A stretch of DNA of 7,969 bases from Akkermansiaceae bacterium (GTDB lineage Bacteria > Verrucomicrobiota > Verrucomicrobiia > Verrucomicrobiales > Akkermansiaceae): positions 1-7,969 of the forward strand of contig JAQGPE010000786.1 in the NCBI GenBank assembly GCA_028293225.1, written 5' to 3'. Below, in pieces: positions 7,419 to 7,969 of this stretch. Below the pieces are notes generated by a model. That model was given only the letters and a program-made list of their open reading frames with translations. It had not been told where the DNA came from and did no database searches. Positions within the stretch are counted from its first letter, which is position 1. Every line of letters starts with the position of its first letter. Position numbers and translations under genes: made by a program.

Positions 7419-7862
7419 ATAACTTGACCAGCATCAAGGCAATCTCCGCCGGAGCCGATTACAACCTGTTCCTGAGAACCGACGGCAGCGTCTGGGCCTC
7501 GGGATACAACTTCGAAGGTGAACTCGGCGACGGCACCACCAACAACCGCAGCACGCCAGAACAGGTCATGACCAATGTCCAGGCGATCTCCGCAAATGCG
7601 CAACACAGCCTGTTCTTGAAAACCGACGGCAGCGTCTGGGCCGCAGGCTGGAACAGCGCCGGCCAACTCGGCGACGGCACCACCACCCGTCAACTAACCC
7701 CCGTGCAGGTGATGACCGGCGTCCAGGCAATCTGCGGCGGAAATTCCCACAGCCTGTTTCTGAAAACCGACGGCAGCGTCTGGGCCACGGGATACAACCG
7801 CTTCGGTCAGCTCGGCGACGACAGCACCACCAACCGCACCCCACCCGTGCAAGTGCTGCAAC
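7002..7862 (+). repeat. Six tandem RCC1-encoding repeats of 144 nt
   Basis: The conserved CTGTTCCTG-type core recurs at 7029, 7173, 7317, 7466, 7610 and 7754. Spacing is 144 nt each time, except 149 nt between the third and fourth copies, which is 150 (50 codons) minus the lost base. The segment ACCGACGGCAGCGTCTGGGC is identical in units two to six, so similarity is at DNA level, not only protein level. The first unit is the most diverged (TTCGACGGCACCGTCTTTGC). Confidence 0.9.
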
Positions 7863-7969
7863 TCATCGCCACACCCCCGACGGTCTGGCAACAGGTGCAG
7901 TTCGGCGCGGATGCCGGTAACCCGATCATCTCCGATTGGAAATCCGATCCCGATCACGACGGCCTGGGT
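7358..7969 (+). pseudogene. RCC1-repeat secreted protein, continuation after the frameshift (3' partial)
   Basis: From 7358 the frame reads NQFGQIGTGDTTDRNTPVQV and stays open for 204 codons to the window end. It completes the third blade and adds three more, with cores NLFLRTDGSVWASGYN, HSLFLKTDGSVWAAGWN and HSLFLKTDGSVWATGYN. The tail VWQQVQFGADAGNP then DPDHDGLG resembles the linker plus Asp-rich calcium-type motif of many verrucomicrobial surface proteins, usually followed by NLLEYALG and a sorting signal beyond this window. It is not an independent gene: no start codon with a signal precedes it, and it joins the upstream part if one base is restored in the A5 run at 7355-7359. It is either a real pseudogene or an assembly/sequencing error; the blades past the lesion remain intact, which argues for a recent or artefactual change. 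Confidence 0.8.

Noticed and set aside
7002..7862. CRISPR array or satellite interpretation of the 144 nt repeats
   Set aside because: The repeats encode in-frame RCC1 blades with no repeat/spacer alternation of CRISPR size.

Overview
The window reads as about 62-63% GC chromosomal DNA from a member of the Verrucomicrobia (a Luteolibacter- or Haloferula-like organism is my best guess). The reasons are: a sigma factor carrying a long alanine-rich, membrane-spanning C-terminal extension; helical solenoid repeats built on a 'DPxAALxW' core, which I associate with this phylum; a secreted RCC1-repeat protein ending in an FGADAGNP...DPDHDGLG segment of the verrucomicrobial surface-protein type; and start codons mostly without a Shine-Dalgarno sequence. 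The taxonomic call is an inference from protein style, not from a marker gene.

Layout. (1) 2-1873 (+): an ECF-type sigma factor whose 5' end lies outside the window. It is fused to a transmembrane segment and a roughly 340-residue C-terminal solenoid. (2) 1915-3195 (+): 41-44 nt downstream and probably co-transcribed, a membrane-anchored or exported protein with the same kind of repeats but no sigma domain. (3) 3196-3389: a 194 nt intergenic stretch with a 9 nt tandem repeat and a terminator-like hairpin. (4) 3390-5669 (+): a secreted glycoside hydrolase family 2 enzyme with both catalytic glutamates visible and an extra C-terminal jelly-roll. (5) 5879-6493 (-): an unrecognised 204-residue protein in lower-GC DNA (about 54% by hand count), convergent with the hydrolase. 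(6) 6494-6911: 418 nt with no gene I can support. (7) 6912-7969 (+): an RCC1 beta-propeller-repeat protein with a signal peptide, broken by a one-base frameshift at a run of five A near 7355-7359 and continuing past the window end.

How they may work together. The sigma factor and its neighbour look like a two-gene regulatory unit in which the sigma factor is tethered to the membrane and the shared solenoid repeats lie on the far side. This could be a one-polypeptide alternative to the usual sigma/anti-sigma pair. Whether the adjacent polysaccharide-degrading enzyme is its target cannot be told from the sequence. The 5.9-6.9 kb segment looks like an insertion of foreign or decaying DNA, and the RCC1 gene beyond it is either a pseudogene or carries a sequencing error. 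There are no RNA genes, CRISPR arrays or recognisable insertion sequences.
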